Shown here one piece after another: positions 8,833 to 17,736 of a stretch of 27,500 nucleotides of DNA. The notes below the pieces were generated by a model. The model made no database searches and had not been told where the DNA came from. It worked only from the letters and a program-made list of their open reading frames with translations. Numbering within the stretch: the first letter of the stretch is position 1; each line of letters begins with the position of its first letter. This DNA is from Prorocentrum cordatum (lineage: Eukaryota > Sar > Dinophyceae > Prorocentrales > Prorocentraceae): assembly GCA_963575745.1 (NCBI GenBank), contig CAUYUJ010004554.1, positions 22,501 to 50,000 on the forward strand. Direction: 5' to 3'. The position numbers were made by a program, and so were the translations under genes.

Positions 8833-9100
8833 CTGGGATGGGCGCTGGGGGGGCTAAGGGGATGTTATATTTGGCCTAACTTAGCTCATTAGTGGATTGC
8901 TGATGCCCCGAGTGGCTTGGGGGGGATAGTGATCCAGGCTAAGTGGGCTCCGCCCACTTCGCGCAATTGTCTGATCCCCCTAAGCCACTTGGGGCATGTG
9001 TAACCCACTCATAGACTAGGCCAGGCCAGGTACGTAGAACCCACCTTGGCATCCACTGGCCGTCTCCCTATCCCCTTAGCAACCCCCGCGCCCCTCCCAG
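8833..9100. mobile_element. foldback (long inverted repeat) element, 268 bp
   Basis: The outer arms begin CTGGGATGGGCGC (left) and, reverse-complemented, CTGGGAGGGGCGC (right), then GCTAAGGGGAT in both. Inner arms pair TGGCCTA, and ATGCCCCGAGTGGCTTGGGG with ATGCCCCAAGTGGCTTAGGG. The centre is AAGTGGGC-TCC-GCCCACTT. The right arm has ~35 extra bases. No protein is encoded. It is a MITE-like or foldback transposon, and its transcript would form a long hairpin. No clear short target duplication is seen. Confidence 0.75.
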
Positions 9101-9515
9101 CAGGAGGTCTCCGGAGGGGTGCCGAGGTCTGCGGAGGGTGGGGCGAGTCCTGGCCAGGCGGGGGAGGAGGAGCGGCCTTGTGTCCTCCTCCTCCTCCTTC
9201 TCCTCCTCCTCCTCCTCCGCCTCTGCTGGGTAGTCGGCCCTCTGGAGGGCCGACTGGCCAGTTAGAGGTGCTGTGGTGTGGCGGTGAGGCGGGGTTTCCG
9301 CCTGCACCAAAGCACTCCCGTTCGGGGTCGGTCTTCCTCCCCTTCCCCTCCCCTCCCCCTCCCCCGCACGACCCTGTGCTTGGTCAAAAGGTCCACAAGA
9401 TCCTCCTCCTCCTCCTCCTCCTCCTCCTCCTCCTCATCCTCCACCCCCTCCCCCTCCCCCTCCCCCTCTGGGCCAAGCGGGGCGCGGGTCTTGCCCTGCG
9501 TCCGCCGGGGGGCTG
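9101..9515. other. CT-rich spacer with CTC tracts
   Basis: CTC runs at ~9183-9220 and ~9402-9436 plus CCCCTC repeats to ~9470. The frames here are poly-Pro or poly-Leu. Confidence 0.6.
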
Positions 9516-9518
9516 GCT

Positions 9519-9707
9519 GCGCGGGCGCGCCGCCGGGCAGCTGCCTCCTCGTATGCCCATCGGGCCGCGCTGCGCGTGGGCGCCTCAGTGCCTGTCCTTG
9601 GCATCGCTCGGACGTGTGCATCTGTTCTCGGCGAGGACCATCGGCGAGCATCCTTGAGCACTCGACCAAGAAAGAGCGCGCGAAGCCGAGACGCGCACGG
9701 GGAATAG
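9519..9707 (+). CDS. weak coding-like frame
   Basis: The frame ending at TAG 9705-9707 reads AAASSYAHRAALRVGASVPV then LGIARTCASVLGEDHRRASL. It is protein-like but has weaker codon bias than the other islands, and two other frames are also open. No domain or start codon is seen. It could be chance. Confidence 0.2.
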   Translation, partial: ARARRRAAASSYAHRAALRVGASVPVLGIARTCASVLGEDHRRASLSTRPRKSARSRDAHGE

Positions 9708-10485
9708 GGGTCCGAGCGATCGCAGGTGTCACGGGCGGTGGGAACAGGGGGAGATCATAGATGCGCTGACCATTTCAACGGGGGATTGCTTGACAGGTTG
9801 CAGCTCGACGTTGGGTTGTCGCCTTTCTGTCCTTGTGTCGCTGGTGCTTCTGCTTAGCTGACCAGGCAACCGCCTGTAGCATCGACGCAGGATGTCATCA
9901 GTCCAGTCGGTTTTGGGGGAAGCACGCACTGACCAGTCAGCACACGCCAGTCGTTAGGTGTTGAGTATTTCGATGCCAGCCTTGGCCTGCTGCCTGGTCT
10001 GTTGCTAGCCGCCATGTGCGCTCTCGCTGGTGGCACCTTCGCGATCTTGCGAAGATCTCATAGAGGCGAAACCTGGCCAACGCAGACCAGTCACTGACCT
10101 TGTGCTTTTTTGTCATGCCTTCTCATTGAACCTGCTACCCAGAGTGTACTGACCGGTCGTGGCACACACGAGGACTGCTCAGGGGGGCAAGCGTCGACCC
10201 GTAATCGCCCTTGTATCGTTCACCGTGTCTGAAGTACCCCACCTCGCCCCGTAACCGGCGGCTTCGCCGTCGAGACCCGTTGCCAGTCTGTCGGTGACAT
10301 CCTGTCGCCGATTCCCGGCCGACCCGCTTGAGTCCTTGCTGTCCTCATGGTTGCCGCACTCGCGATCCTTTTCATGGGGATCCCCCCGCTAGTGGCTCTA
10401 GGGACTGCTCGAGATCGACGCGCCTCGCCCCTGAGGCTGCTGCCAGGCGATGCGGGCGCGGGCGGCAGTGCCGGCCGACTTCCGT
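9708..10485. other. no gene seen; scattered GACCAGTC words
   Basis: Moderate-GC unique sequence. CTGACCAGTCAG (~9928), GACCAGTCACTGACC (~10087) and CTGACCGGTCG (~10150) recur within 270 bases. No supported reading frame. Confidence 0.5.
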
Positions 10486-10640
10486 CGGGAGGCCCAAGGC
10501 GCCTCTCGTGAGGCCCAAGATGACTCTCGGGAGGCCCAAGACGCCTCTCGGGAGGCTCAAGACGCCTCTCGGGAGGTCCAAGATGCCGCTCGAGAGGCCC
10601 AAAACGCCTCTCTGGAGGCCCAACAGGCCTCTCAGGAGGC
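10486..10640. repeat. 21-bp minisatellite, ~7.5 copies
   Basis: Unit GGAGGCCCAAGACGCCTCTCG with substitutions. On the + strand it reads as a seven-residue repeat REAQDAS (variants REAQGAS, REVQDAA, LEAQQAS). Its reverse complement carries GGCGTCTTGGGCCTC, the same words as the arrays at 14868-15556 and 19176-19640, so it is probably a relative in the opposite orientation. Whether it is translated is unclear. Confidence 0.85.
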
Positions 10641-11097
10641 GCCCTCGGGGCATCGCGCCGCTCTCGGCCAGCCTCTGGGCCCCTGGAGGGGCCGAGAGCC
10701 CTGTCGCGCCCCGGCCTTGCCCCTCCCGCGCCGCGCCGCTGGTGCCGGGAATCCCCCCGCTCCCCAGGGGGCGCGGGGCGCGCCACGGCGTCCAGCGCCG
10801 ATGCACGAAGTCCGCGAGGACCCCCGCGCGATCAAGTCTGCTTGTGCAGGCCTCCCAGGGCCCCGACGGCGTGATTTCTGCGCAGCGTCGGCCCCCAGGG
10901 GCCGAGAGCCCTGCCGGCGCCGCCGGCGTCGGGAGCAGCCGCTGCCGCGCGCCGTAAGCGCCCTAAGGGGTGGGCCCCCCCAAGCTCGAATGCCTGTGGC
11001 GCTGCAGCAGGCGCTCGCTTTCTGGCGCTTCTCGAGGCTGAGGGCAGCTGGGTGCGGGGGCGTCGGGGCTGGAAGCCACCAGGAGTTGGAGGGGGGA
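10641..11097. other. GC-rich unassigned stretch
   Basis: The + frame of the minisatellite stays open to 11250 but becomes Arg/Pro-rich and ends in GGA repeat. GGCCGAGAGCCCTG recurs at ~10691 and ~10899. No gene is recognised. Confidence 0.4.
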
Positions 11098-11245
11098 AGG
11101 AGGTGGAGGAGGAGGAGGAGGAGGAGGAGGAGGAGGAGGAGGAGGAGGAGGATCAGGAGGACCAGGAGGAGGAGGGGGGGGAGGGGGGTGCTGGGATGGG
11201 GGGGATATGGCGGGGGGGCTGAAAGGGGGGGAGGGTGGTGGTGGG
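11098..11245. repeat. (GGA)n and poly-G tract
   Basis: A GGA run followed by G-rich DNA with many G4 blocks. GGGATGGGGGGGAT...GGCGGGGGGGCTG at 11193-11221 is repeated directly at 11498-11524 on the other side of the TIR element. It is a quadruplex candidate. Confidence 0.85.
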
Positions 11246-11492
11246 CTTAGTGGGCCCTGGAAACGGCAGGGCCGTTTTTTTACCGGTTCCGTTTTGCCGT
11301 TTTTGTTGCCGGCTCCGACGCCGTTTTTGTTACCGGTTCCGTCGCCGTTCTTTTACGGGTTCCCGCTCCGGCTCCAATCCTGGAGCCGTTTTTGTTGCCG
11401 TTTCCAGTCGCCGTTGTTTTGCCGTTTCCATTTTCAAGGGACACTTTTTGGAAACGATGAAAAATCGGCCCTGCCTGTCGGGGCCCACTAAG
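11246..11492. mobile_element. TIR element with perfect 8-bp target duplication (247 bp)
   Basis: The left end is CTTAGTGGGCCCTGGAAACG and the right end reverse-complemented is CTTAGTGGGCCCCGACAG. Both continue with GGCAGGGCCG. GTGGTGGG flanks it on both sides (11238-11245 and 11493-11500). The core is built of GCCGTTTTTGTTACCGGTTCC-like repeats, pyrimidine-rich on the + strand, and encodes nothing. An 8-bp duplication fits hAT-type or introner-type non-autonomous DNA elements. Left duplication plus element begins GT and ends CTAAG. Confidence 0.85.
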
Positions 11493-11518
11493 GTGGTGGG
11501 GATGGGGGGGATGGCGGG

Positions 11519-11700
11519 GGGGCTGCCTTCTTGGCCCCCTCCGAGCTGCGGGCGCTGGCGAGCGCGGCGCGGACGACAGCGTCACCGCAAGCGTGGGCGC
11601 CACAGCACAGCGCGGGGAGCAGGGAGGGGGCACGGCTTGAGGCACTGGGCCGCGTGTCGCCTTTCATCTCAAGACGTGCGGACGGGCGACAGGAGGAGCT
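11519..11700 (+). CDS. exon-like coding island
   Basis: The frame reads AAFLAPSELRALASAARTTA then SPQAWAPQHSAGSREGARLE, with strong G/C third positions in the first ~25 codons, fading after ~11640. The frame closes at 11872. It begins just downstream of the TIR element. No domain is recognised. Confidence 0.3.
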
Positions 11701-11939
11701 CCCCAGCAGAGGTGCTGAACCACCGAATGACCAACACCATCTACGAGGCCCACCTCGATCAACACAGACAAACATGCCCCCAACGATATGCATAATGAGC
11801 AGCAGCTACAACACGCCCAACACTAAGCTGACCGACGCCGATATATTTTCCTGGCGAGTTCATGTCCTATGAGTCTCTGAGTATGAGCGAGTCTGAGCGG
11901 CTGAGTACGAGTGGGTGTGAATGTTTGTGGGTCAGGACA

Positions 11940-12440
11940 TGATTAAACTTCCCCCGATGACTTATCCTTCTCATGCCCACAAACCATACTTGCTACATGA
12001 TAATCGCAATGCGGCCTTGAACAAAAAAACTCGCCCGCCGGGCCAAGACAAGCGTTTCGCCAGGCAGGTCCCCAGAATCTGTCATACTGCTGGCGGTTCC
12101 CCGTTAGGGTGCCCAAGTTCTTCGCCTACTACAGTGCAGTGATCATGGGGCTTTGAAGAGCGAACGTGTACCCCCCCCCCCCCCGCCAAAGCGGCCTTTC
12201 GACCTTCCTGTGAAATCCCAACCATATGGGCGCGAACGGTCTCGTGCACCCCCCCCGCTGGTTCCCCCTTGGTATGCCCAAGTGCCGTGCTTGCTTCATC
12301 GCAATGATCGCTGGGCTGCTCTGAAGAGAGACACGTCTGCCCTCCCACCGCGGTCTTTCTGCCCGAGCGTCCCCATAATCTGGGCGAGCACGGGCCCGTG
12401 GAACGCACCCTGGCGGCTCCCCCCTTGGGATTCTCAACTG
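11940..12440. repeat. ~160-bp tandem repeat, three diverged copies
   Basis: Each copy ends in a TGGCGGTTCCCC-like block, at 12091, ~12256 and 12411 (spacing ~165 and ~155). Each has a CATCGCAATGATCGC-like block, a GCTTTGAAGAG-like block, and an AATCTGGGCG-like block before the end. C-runs in copies 1-2 reach 14 bases (~12171-12184). Confidence 0.7.
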
Positions 12441-12450
12441 ACGCGCTTCC

Positions 12451-12501
12451 TATACATACACACACATATACATATATATATATATATATTCCTATTTTTA
12501 C

Positions 12502-12567
<66 letters not shown>

Positions 12568-12568
12568 C
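12451..12568. repeat. (TA)n / (CA)n microsatellite
   Basis: A short ACACACAT start followed by a long TA tract with one TTCCTATTTTTAC break. It is the most AT-rich patch in the window. Confidence 0.95.
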
Positions 12569-13230
12569 CGCAGTGACCATGTGGATCCAGCGGGTGTACG
12601 TGTGGTGGATGAAGTTGACTCAGTCTGAGTGTGACCAACTTTTGAATTCGAATTCTTGTGAGGTTGGCGATACTGGTCATGAGTGATCTGGATATGGGTG
12701 AGTCTCAGTATGAGGGGGCCGTTGTGCCAGTGAGCCGGAGTATTATTGATCTCAGCATGGGCGAGCCAGAGTATGAGCCAGACTGAGTGTGTATGTTTTG
12801 TGATCTGAGTGTGAGCCAGTCCGTCGCAGCATGAGTATTTGTCTGAGCGGGTCTGAGTATGACTTGGTCTCAGTATGATTAAGCCTGGGCGTGCGTGAAT
12901 CTCGGTGTGTTTGTTTGTGAAAATTTGAGCTCGTAATCTGGGTCGGGTGGGTGCAAGAACGAGTGGTCTGAGTACGACTGACTTAGGAGAATATGCGAGT
13001 TTCAGTGTGTGTATGTGCGCGTCTGAGCATGAGTGGCCTGCCTCTTAGTATAGGTGGGTCTGACTATGACCTCGTATGAGTATGAGTGAGCCGCAGGGGG
13101 GAGGCGGGAGTACGGGTAAGGAGGACGAAGCGTGCCACACACGATCATAAGCCCACATTCATGGTGCATCCCACTATTCAGGATCTTGAGCATCCTGATG
13201 CGAAGTCGTCTGTTTGTTGCTTTCTTCCCT

Positions 13231-13764
13231 TCACAAACATATCATCAGGACCTGGGGAATACAGTAAAACATCGTGGCATACAGCCTGGAGCAGTCTGTA
13301 CCGAAACCAAGCGCCACCGAGCACAGCCATAGCGTTGAGACACATCGTTCAGCATAGCAGTCACAGATAAAAGCTTGCCCAAAACCCGCACTACCCGCGG
13401 TCCCAGAACAGCAACACACTTTGGTTTCTCATACATTTTCACGCGCTGCCACAGCAGCCACATACGAATGTGCCGCGAGACCCGCAGATTGTATCCCATA
13501 GTCACACGGCAGAGCCCGCTGACGAAGTCGACCATGTTTGCCCTGTGCAAGCGCGGTGGATTTCCAGCAATCGACCAAGAAGAACGGAACGATGTATGAT
13601 GAACATAATGTCTCATCGGTCAGCACCGCGATCTGAAAGCCGTCCTGGTGCTCAAGTGTGCGCGCACTTGTGGCACAAGTCTGGGACATCTGGGAAAGCA
13701 GTGGGATTGAACCGAAGCTGACTTGACAAAACAAGTTGCATGGCGAACGCTGTACACTATTCAC
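13231..13764 (-). pseudogene. possible decayed retroelement fragment (speculative)
   Basis: A moderate-GC region whose - strand carries overlapping frames. One (13616-13245) contains VVRVLGKLLSVTAMLNDVSQ and the next frame contains GTDCSRLYATMFY. Read across a frameshift this faintly resembles the helical segment after the palm of DIRS/tyrosine-recombinase-type reverse transcriptases (a GKLxS motif then RLYTR). No catalytic motif is seen. It could be unrelated or chance. Confidence 0.15.
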
Positions 13765-14090
13765 AACGTGGACGTATCATCCTGGTGCACGGGCCAAGCT
13801 GACCTTCTCTGTGTCGCTCGAGCGGTGACTGAGTAAGCATCCGCGAAGTGAATCCAAGGTGGACGGCCGAAGCAAAGGAGAAGGATGAGGAGGAGGAGGA
13901 GCATTCACAACAATCGGCGCGTCAGCATCACAACAGCACTCATGTGTGAAAGTGATTCTTTAGGCTTGCGCCACACCGCCGACCCCTTGTTTTTGGGGGG
14001 GGAGGCAATCTTGGACGTCTTGGGGGCGTCATGGCCCGACTTTATCCCCCGCATTCCTATCGTCGTCGTCTTTGCTCCTCCTCCCAGTAG

Positions 14091-14601
14091 TCGGCCCATC
14101 CCGCCACCGTGCCTGAGTTGTGGTTCAGAGGCCTCTCAGATTCAGGAGAAATTCCAGATTCGGTGCGCGAGGTGCAAGAATCTCTTGAAGACGGAGGCGG
14201 AAGTGGCGGCGAACCAATACGACTCGAAAGATGCGGGGGAGAGGCTTTGCAGGGCGTGCGCCCGCAACGAGAAGGGTGGGCGGAACGAGAAGGCGGATGT
14301 AGAGAATCGCAAGCGGAAAGCAGAGGCGGACGCGAAGCCGCTGACGTGCGCGGCGTGCAAAGGCGCGTTCTCGGACACGAAACATTTGAAGCAGAAGCAA
14401 GTGGAACATCATCGAGCGGCGAAAGGAGTTAAAGTGGTGTGCAGAAGCTGCGAGGAACTCGGGTTCACAGCGCGCAGTTGCCAGGCTTATCAGTGCAGCG
14501 GCGCGTGCAAGAGAGGACTACCAAAGTCGGCGTTCCCCGACCCTCACAATGTCCCGCGCGACGCAAAGAAGGGCACCCTAAAGTGCAAGACGTGCAAATG
14601 A
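14091..14601 (+). CDS. Cys-rich protein with three Stc1-like zinc-binding modules (terminal exon)
   Basis: The best gene in the window. After TTTGCTCCTCCTCCCAG (ends 14090) the frame reads RPIPPPCLSCGSEA, then three Cys modules. Module 1: CARCKNLL to RLCRAC. Module 2: LTCAACKGAF, KQKQ, VVCRSC. Module 3: YQCSGACKRGLPKSAF to LKCKTCK, ending at TGA. Aromatic-CxxC, LPKSxF and a closing CxxC is the layout of the Stc1 domain, named for a fission-yeast protein linking RNAi to chromatin modification; function here is unknown. Lys/Glu-rich linkers separate the modules. Codon use is strongly G/C-third from 14109 on. The frame is open back to an ATG at 13885, but that part contains a G8 run and GTCTTGG array words, so I favour an exon starting at 14091. 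Confidence 0.65.
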
Positions 14602-14639
14602 TGCCCAATCGGTTGCGCGTACTGGGCAGAAAGGGAGGA

Positions 14640-14790
14640 CGGGAAGAGGAGGATGGGGGGTGAGGCGGAAAATGGGGGGGAGAAGCATCGGTGAGGATGA
14701 GCTGAAGCGGGGCAGGAAGAGGAGGAGGGGAACGAGGAGGAAGTGTAGGAGGAGGAGGAAGAGGAGGAGGACGGGGACACTGAGATGAGG
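14640..14790. repeat. GGA-rich purine tract
   Basis: Imperfect GGA/GAG repeats immediately 3' of the Cys-rich gene. Confidence 0.8.
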
Positions 14791-14867
14791 CTCCGGGTTA
14801 TGGGGCTGGGCGCGACTCGAAAAACCGGTGTGTTCAGGGATGTCCGTTGGGATCTTGCGGGGGGGCT

Positions 14868-15556
14868 TCTTGCGGGCCTCTTGGAGCAGTTTCGAAGGCT
14901 CTTGGGGGCCGTTTTGGGGACCTCTTTGTGGCTTCTTGGGCGCCTCTTGGAACGTCTTGGGGGCCTCTTGGGGGGTTCTTGGGGCCTCTTTGGGGCCTCT
15001 GGGGGCCTCCTGGGGGCCTCTTGGGGCGTAGGGCTGGGTTTTCCGGTGCGTGGTCTCTCTCTGGAGCCCCTCTTGGGCCCGTCTCCGGGAGGTTCTTGGG
15101 CCGTCTTGGGCGGCTCTTGGGCCGTCTGGGGGCTCTCTTGGGCCGCCTTGGGCGGCTCTCTTGGGCCGTCTGGGGGCTCTCTTGGGCCGTCTTGGGGGCG
15201 TCGTGGAGGCCTCTTGTGCCGTCTTGGAGCAGTCTTGGGAGTTTCTTGGGCTGTCTTGGAGCGTCGGAAGGCCGAAAAGGCGAACATGACGAAAACATAG
15301 GAAAAAAAAACAAATGAAAATCAACGATTTTGGCCTCTTGGGGCGCTCCTCGGGGGCCTCTTGGAGGTCTCTTGGGGCGTCTTGGAGGTCTCTTCGGGCG
15401 TCTTGGAGCCCTCGTGGGGCGTCTTGGAAGCCTCTTGGGGCCTCTCGGGGGCTTCTTAGGGCGTCTAGGCGGTTTCTTGGGGCGTCTGGGGGCCTCTTGG
15501 AACGTCTGGGAGGCCTCTTGGGGCCTTCTTGGCCCGTATTTGGGCCTTTTGGGCCC
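14868..15556. repeat. GCCTCTTGG/GTCTTGG array A (two blocks around a spacer)
   Basis: Block 1 (~14868-15263) and block 2 (~15331-15556) are made of GGCCTCTTGGGG and GGCGTCTTGGGG words in a loose ~11/21-base rhythm. They are separated by an A-rich spacer (GAAAAGGCGAACATGACG ... CAACGATTTTGG). On the - strand they give Pro/Arg/Gln-rich frames that resemble spurious protein predictions. The same plan recurs at 19176-19640. Confidence 0.85.
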
Positions 15557-16012
15557 GGAAGAGCGTCGTGAGTCGCTCGTGGTGGGCCCCCCCCCCCCCT
15601 CCAAATCGACCGGACCGGGTTCCCGGGGGAGGGGTTTGGGGAGGGGGAAGCATCTCACACGCCGATGACCCAGGGGGTCGGCGGATTCTCAGCTTGGCTC
15701 CAAGCTTGTCTGCTCGGGCGGCGACGCGCAAACACGGGGCGAAACTCCGGGACACCCAACCGGCGTTCGGCGCATGGGGTCGGCGACCGGGCAAAGACCC
15801 AGGACACCGATCCAACCACTCAATAAGGCCAGGAAGAGCCCCTGATTGCAGGCACTGTTCGGGGAACCGTCACGAGAGAAAAGGGAGGACGCGAGAAGGA
15901 GGCGACGGGGCGGAAGTTCAGGCAGGTGGAGGGCTAGGATACAGCCTTCCAGAGCGTTCCAGGACTCTCTCAGAGCTTCCCGGCTTTCTCTGGCACGGAC
16001 GCTGCGCCCGAT
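15557..16012. other. unassigned stretch
   Basis: A C13 run at ~15587-15599, then mixed sequence with open frames on both strands and no recognised domain. Confidence 0.4.
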
Positions 16013-16456
16013 ATGTTTTCGGATTGGCCAGCTCTCATGAACGGCGGCGCACTTATATGTCCTCATCCAGATTCCAGGAGGCGTGCACCGCTTCTGCAGG
16101 AGCACACCACCGGCGCGCAGCATTCCGAGGTCCACGCGATCGCGCACGGGTGCCATCCTGTCGAAGTCTTTGTTGTCGCTGGGCCGTATCACCGCTGGCG
16201 GTGGAATCGGGTGATGCGTGAAGGGTCTGGAGAAGAAAGGGATCCGCCGCCTAAATATGTCCAAATCCACCGCTTCGGAGTCGTGCCCTGTGATCTCGAT
16301 GAGCGGTGGATATATGAATATCTGATAGCCCGCGCTGGCGGGCAGATCTCCATATCCGTCGCTCCCCGAGTCCTCGGAACACGGCCAAGCAGCAGTACAT
16401 ATGGTCATACCCTGGCGGCGCCAGAGTTGTGGAGGACGAACAATAGAGAGGAATGA
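16013..16456 (+). CDS. unrecognised open frame of mixed composition
   Basis: 147 codons from ATG 16013 with diverse residues, for example VEVFVVAGPYHRWRWNRV and KYVQIHRFGVVPCDLDERW. A - strand frame (16474-15689, 261 codons) covers the same DNA and is equally diverse. Third-position bias does not separate them. No family is recognised. At least one strand may carry an old coding sequence, or both may be chance. Confidence 0.2.
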   Translation: MFSDWPALMNGGALICPHPDSRRRAPLLQEHTTGAQHSEVHAIAHGCHPVEVFVVAGPYHRWRWNRVMREGSGEERDPPPKYVQIHRFGVVPCDLDERWIYEYLIARAGGQISISVAPRVLGTRPSSSTYGHTLAAPELWRTNNREE

Positions 16457-16485
16457 GAGGAAGCATGTTGCCAAATAATTTCCAG

Positions 16486-16560
16486 ATGTCTAAGACATGT
16501 GTAAGACATGTCTGAAACATGTGAAAAGCCTGCTTAAAACATGGTTAGATCATGTTCCAC
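16486..16560. repeat. ACATG short-period repeat
   Basis: ACATGTGTAAGACATGTCTGAA-type units recur with an 11-12 base rhythm. Confidence 0.7.
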
Positions 16561-16706
16561 ACACGGCAAACACAGCTTGAACTCAATGCTAGCATTGTCA
16601 GGGTGTCCGTTGTCATAGGCACACAACGCAGGAGCGAAGGAGGCGACGTGGGAGCAGCGGCGACAGCAGCCGCGGTCAGAGGGGGCCTGCCTGGCCCAGG
16701 CCTGCC

Positions 16707-17408
16707 ATGGAGCGGGGGCTGGTGCTGGTCGCCCTGTGCCTCGCGGCCGCTGGGGCGCCGCAGCACCAGGCCGGGGGCAGTCGCTGCGACCACCCCGTGT
16801 TCAATCGGCCTCCGCCGCCCCCCCGCCCCCCCCTCTCCAGAGCCTCCAGCCCCTCTCGTGCCTTGCCTGCGCCCCCCCCCCCTCCCGCTCCGCCTGCTCC
16901 GCCTGCTCCGCCTGCTCCGCCGCCGCTTCCCACGCTCCCATCCACTCCACACATCCCCTCTCTTCCTCCCTCCTCCTGCTTTCCCTCTCCTCCTCCTCTT
17001 CCTCCTCCTCATCCTCCTCCTCCTCCACGTCGTCCTGCTCATCCTTCTCGTCCTCTCCCGTCTTCATCTTCCTCACACTCCTTCCCCAACAATATTTTAG
17101 CCATGACCGTGCGACCTCCTCTTCCTCCTCATCATCAGTTTCCTGATCCGCTTGCGTTTCGTCCTCATCCTCCACCCTGCTGCTCCTCACTACTACCATT
17201 TGTCTCTCCCCTCCTCTCCTCTCCCCTCAAGGAGGAGGGGGAGGAGAGGGGTGCAGCTGAGTTGTTGGCAGACTACTATCCAGCACACGAAGCGCCCATG
17301 GGCAGCAACAGGCGGCAACCTGGCGAATCCTCGGCCCCCCCCCAAGTGCAAGCAGTATTCAGGGAATCAGTTTTCTCGAGTCTGCCAGGGGGGATTCGCG
17401 AGGCCTGA
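16707..17408 (+). CDS. putative secreted or membrane-targeted protein, signal-peptide start exon
   Basis: ATG in ideal context (GCCATGG) begins MERGLVLVALCLAAAGA, a textbook signal peptide (n-region Arg, hydrophobic core, small residues before cleavage), followed by PQHQAGGSRCDHP. The next ~430 bases are CT-rich and would encode Pro/Ser only. They are best read as an intron from GTGTTC (16797) to CCCCTCAAG (ends 17231), 435 bases, in phase. A possible second exon 17232-17408 encodes EERGAAELLADYYPAHEAPM and ends at TGA. The frame is also open without splicing, giving 233 residues. Exon 1 is convincing, exon 2 less so. The true next exon may be 17737-17793. Confidence 0.45.
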   Translation: MERGLVLVALCLAAAGAPQHQAGGSRCDHPVFNRPPPPPRPPLSRASSPSRALPAPPPPPAPPAPPAPPAPPPLPTLPSTPHIPSLPPSSCFPSPPPLPPPHPPPPPRRPAHPSRPLPSSSSSHSFPNNILAMTVRPPLPPHHQFPDPLAFRPHPPPCCSSLLPFVSPLLSSPLKEEGEERGAAELLADYYPAHEAPMGSNRRQPGESSAPPQVQAVFRESVFSSLPGGIREA

Positions 17409-17429
17409 GCAGCACACCGGCGAAAGAAC

Positions 17430-17692
17430 GAAGTGAGAGGAGGAGGAGGAGGGGAAACAGGAGGAGGAGGAGGAGGAGGACGAAAGAGGAAGAGGAGTAG
17501 GAGGCGGAGGAGGAGGAGGAGGAGGAGGAGGAGGAGGAGGAAGAGGAGGAGGAGGAGGGGGAGGAGTGGGAGGAGGAGGAGGAGGGGAGGAGGAGGAGGA
17601 GGAGGAGGAGGAGGAGGAGGAGGAGGAGGAGGAGGAGGAGGAGAGGAGGAGGAGAAAGTGCAGGAGGGGGAGGAGGAGGGGGAGGCAGGGGT
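17430..17692. repeat. (GGA)n purine tract
   Basis: Nearly pure GGA/GAG repeats, giving only low-complexity frames. Confidence 0.95.
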
Positions 17693-17736
17693 GGATCAGG
17701 AGCATCGGCCGGTTGCAGCCGTGGCATCCTCGCCAG

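Larger units (their letters stand above)
11870..13095. repeat. degenerate TGAGTATGAG satellite
   Basis: Diverged units of about 16-18 bases around GTCTGAGTATGAGTGG occur at 11870-11935 and again at ~12590-13095, interrupted by the tandem repeat and TA tract below. No coding frame is supported. Confidence 0.65.

Noticed and set aside
13885-14090. N-terminal extension of the Cys-rich gene to the ATG at 13885
   Set aside because: It contains a G8 run and GTCTTGG array words, has weaker codon bias, and ends in a pyrimidine-AG that looks like a splice acceptor.
14868-15556. CRISPR-like array
   Set aside because: The repeats are contiguous and degenerate without unique spacers of regular length, and the DNA is eukaryotic.
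14544-15658. Several 250-270 codon - strand Pro/Arg/Gln-rich frames
   Set aside because: They are the reverse of the GCCTCTTGG arrays. All three frames are open, so openness carries no coding information.
15689-16474. 261-codon - strand frame of mixed composition
   Set aside because: No domain, start context or codon bias favours it over the overlapping + frame. I report the region as unassigned.
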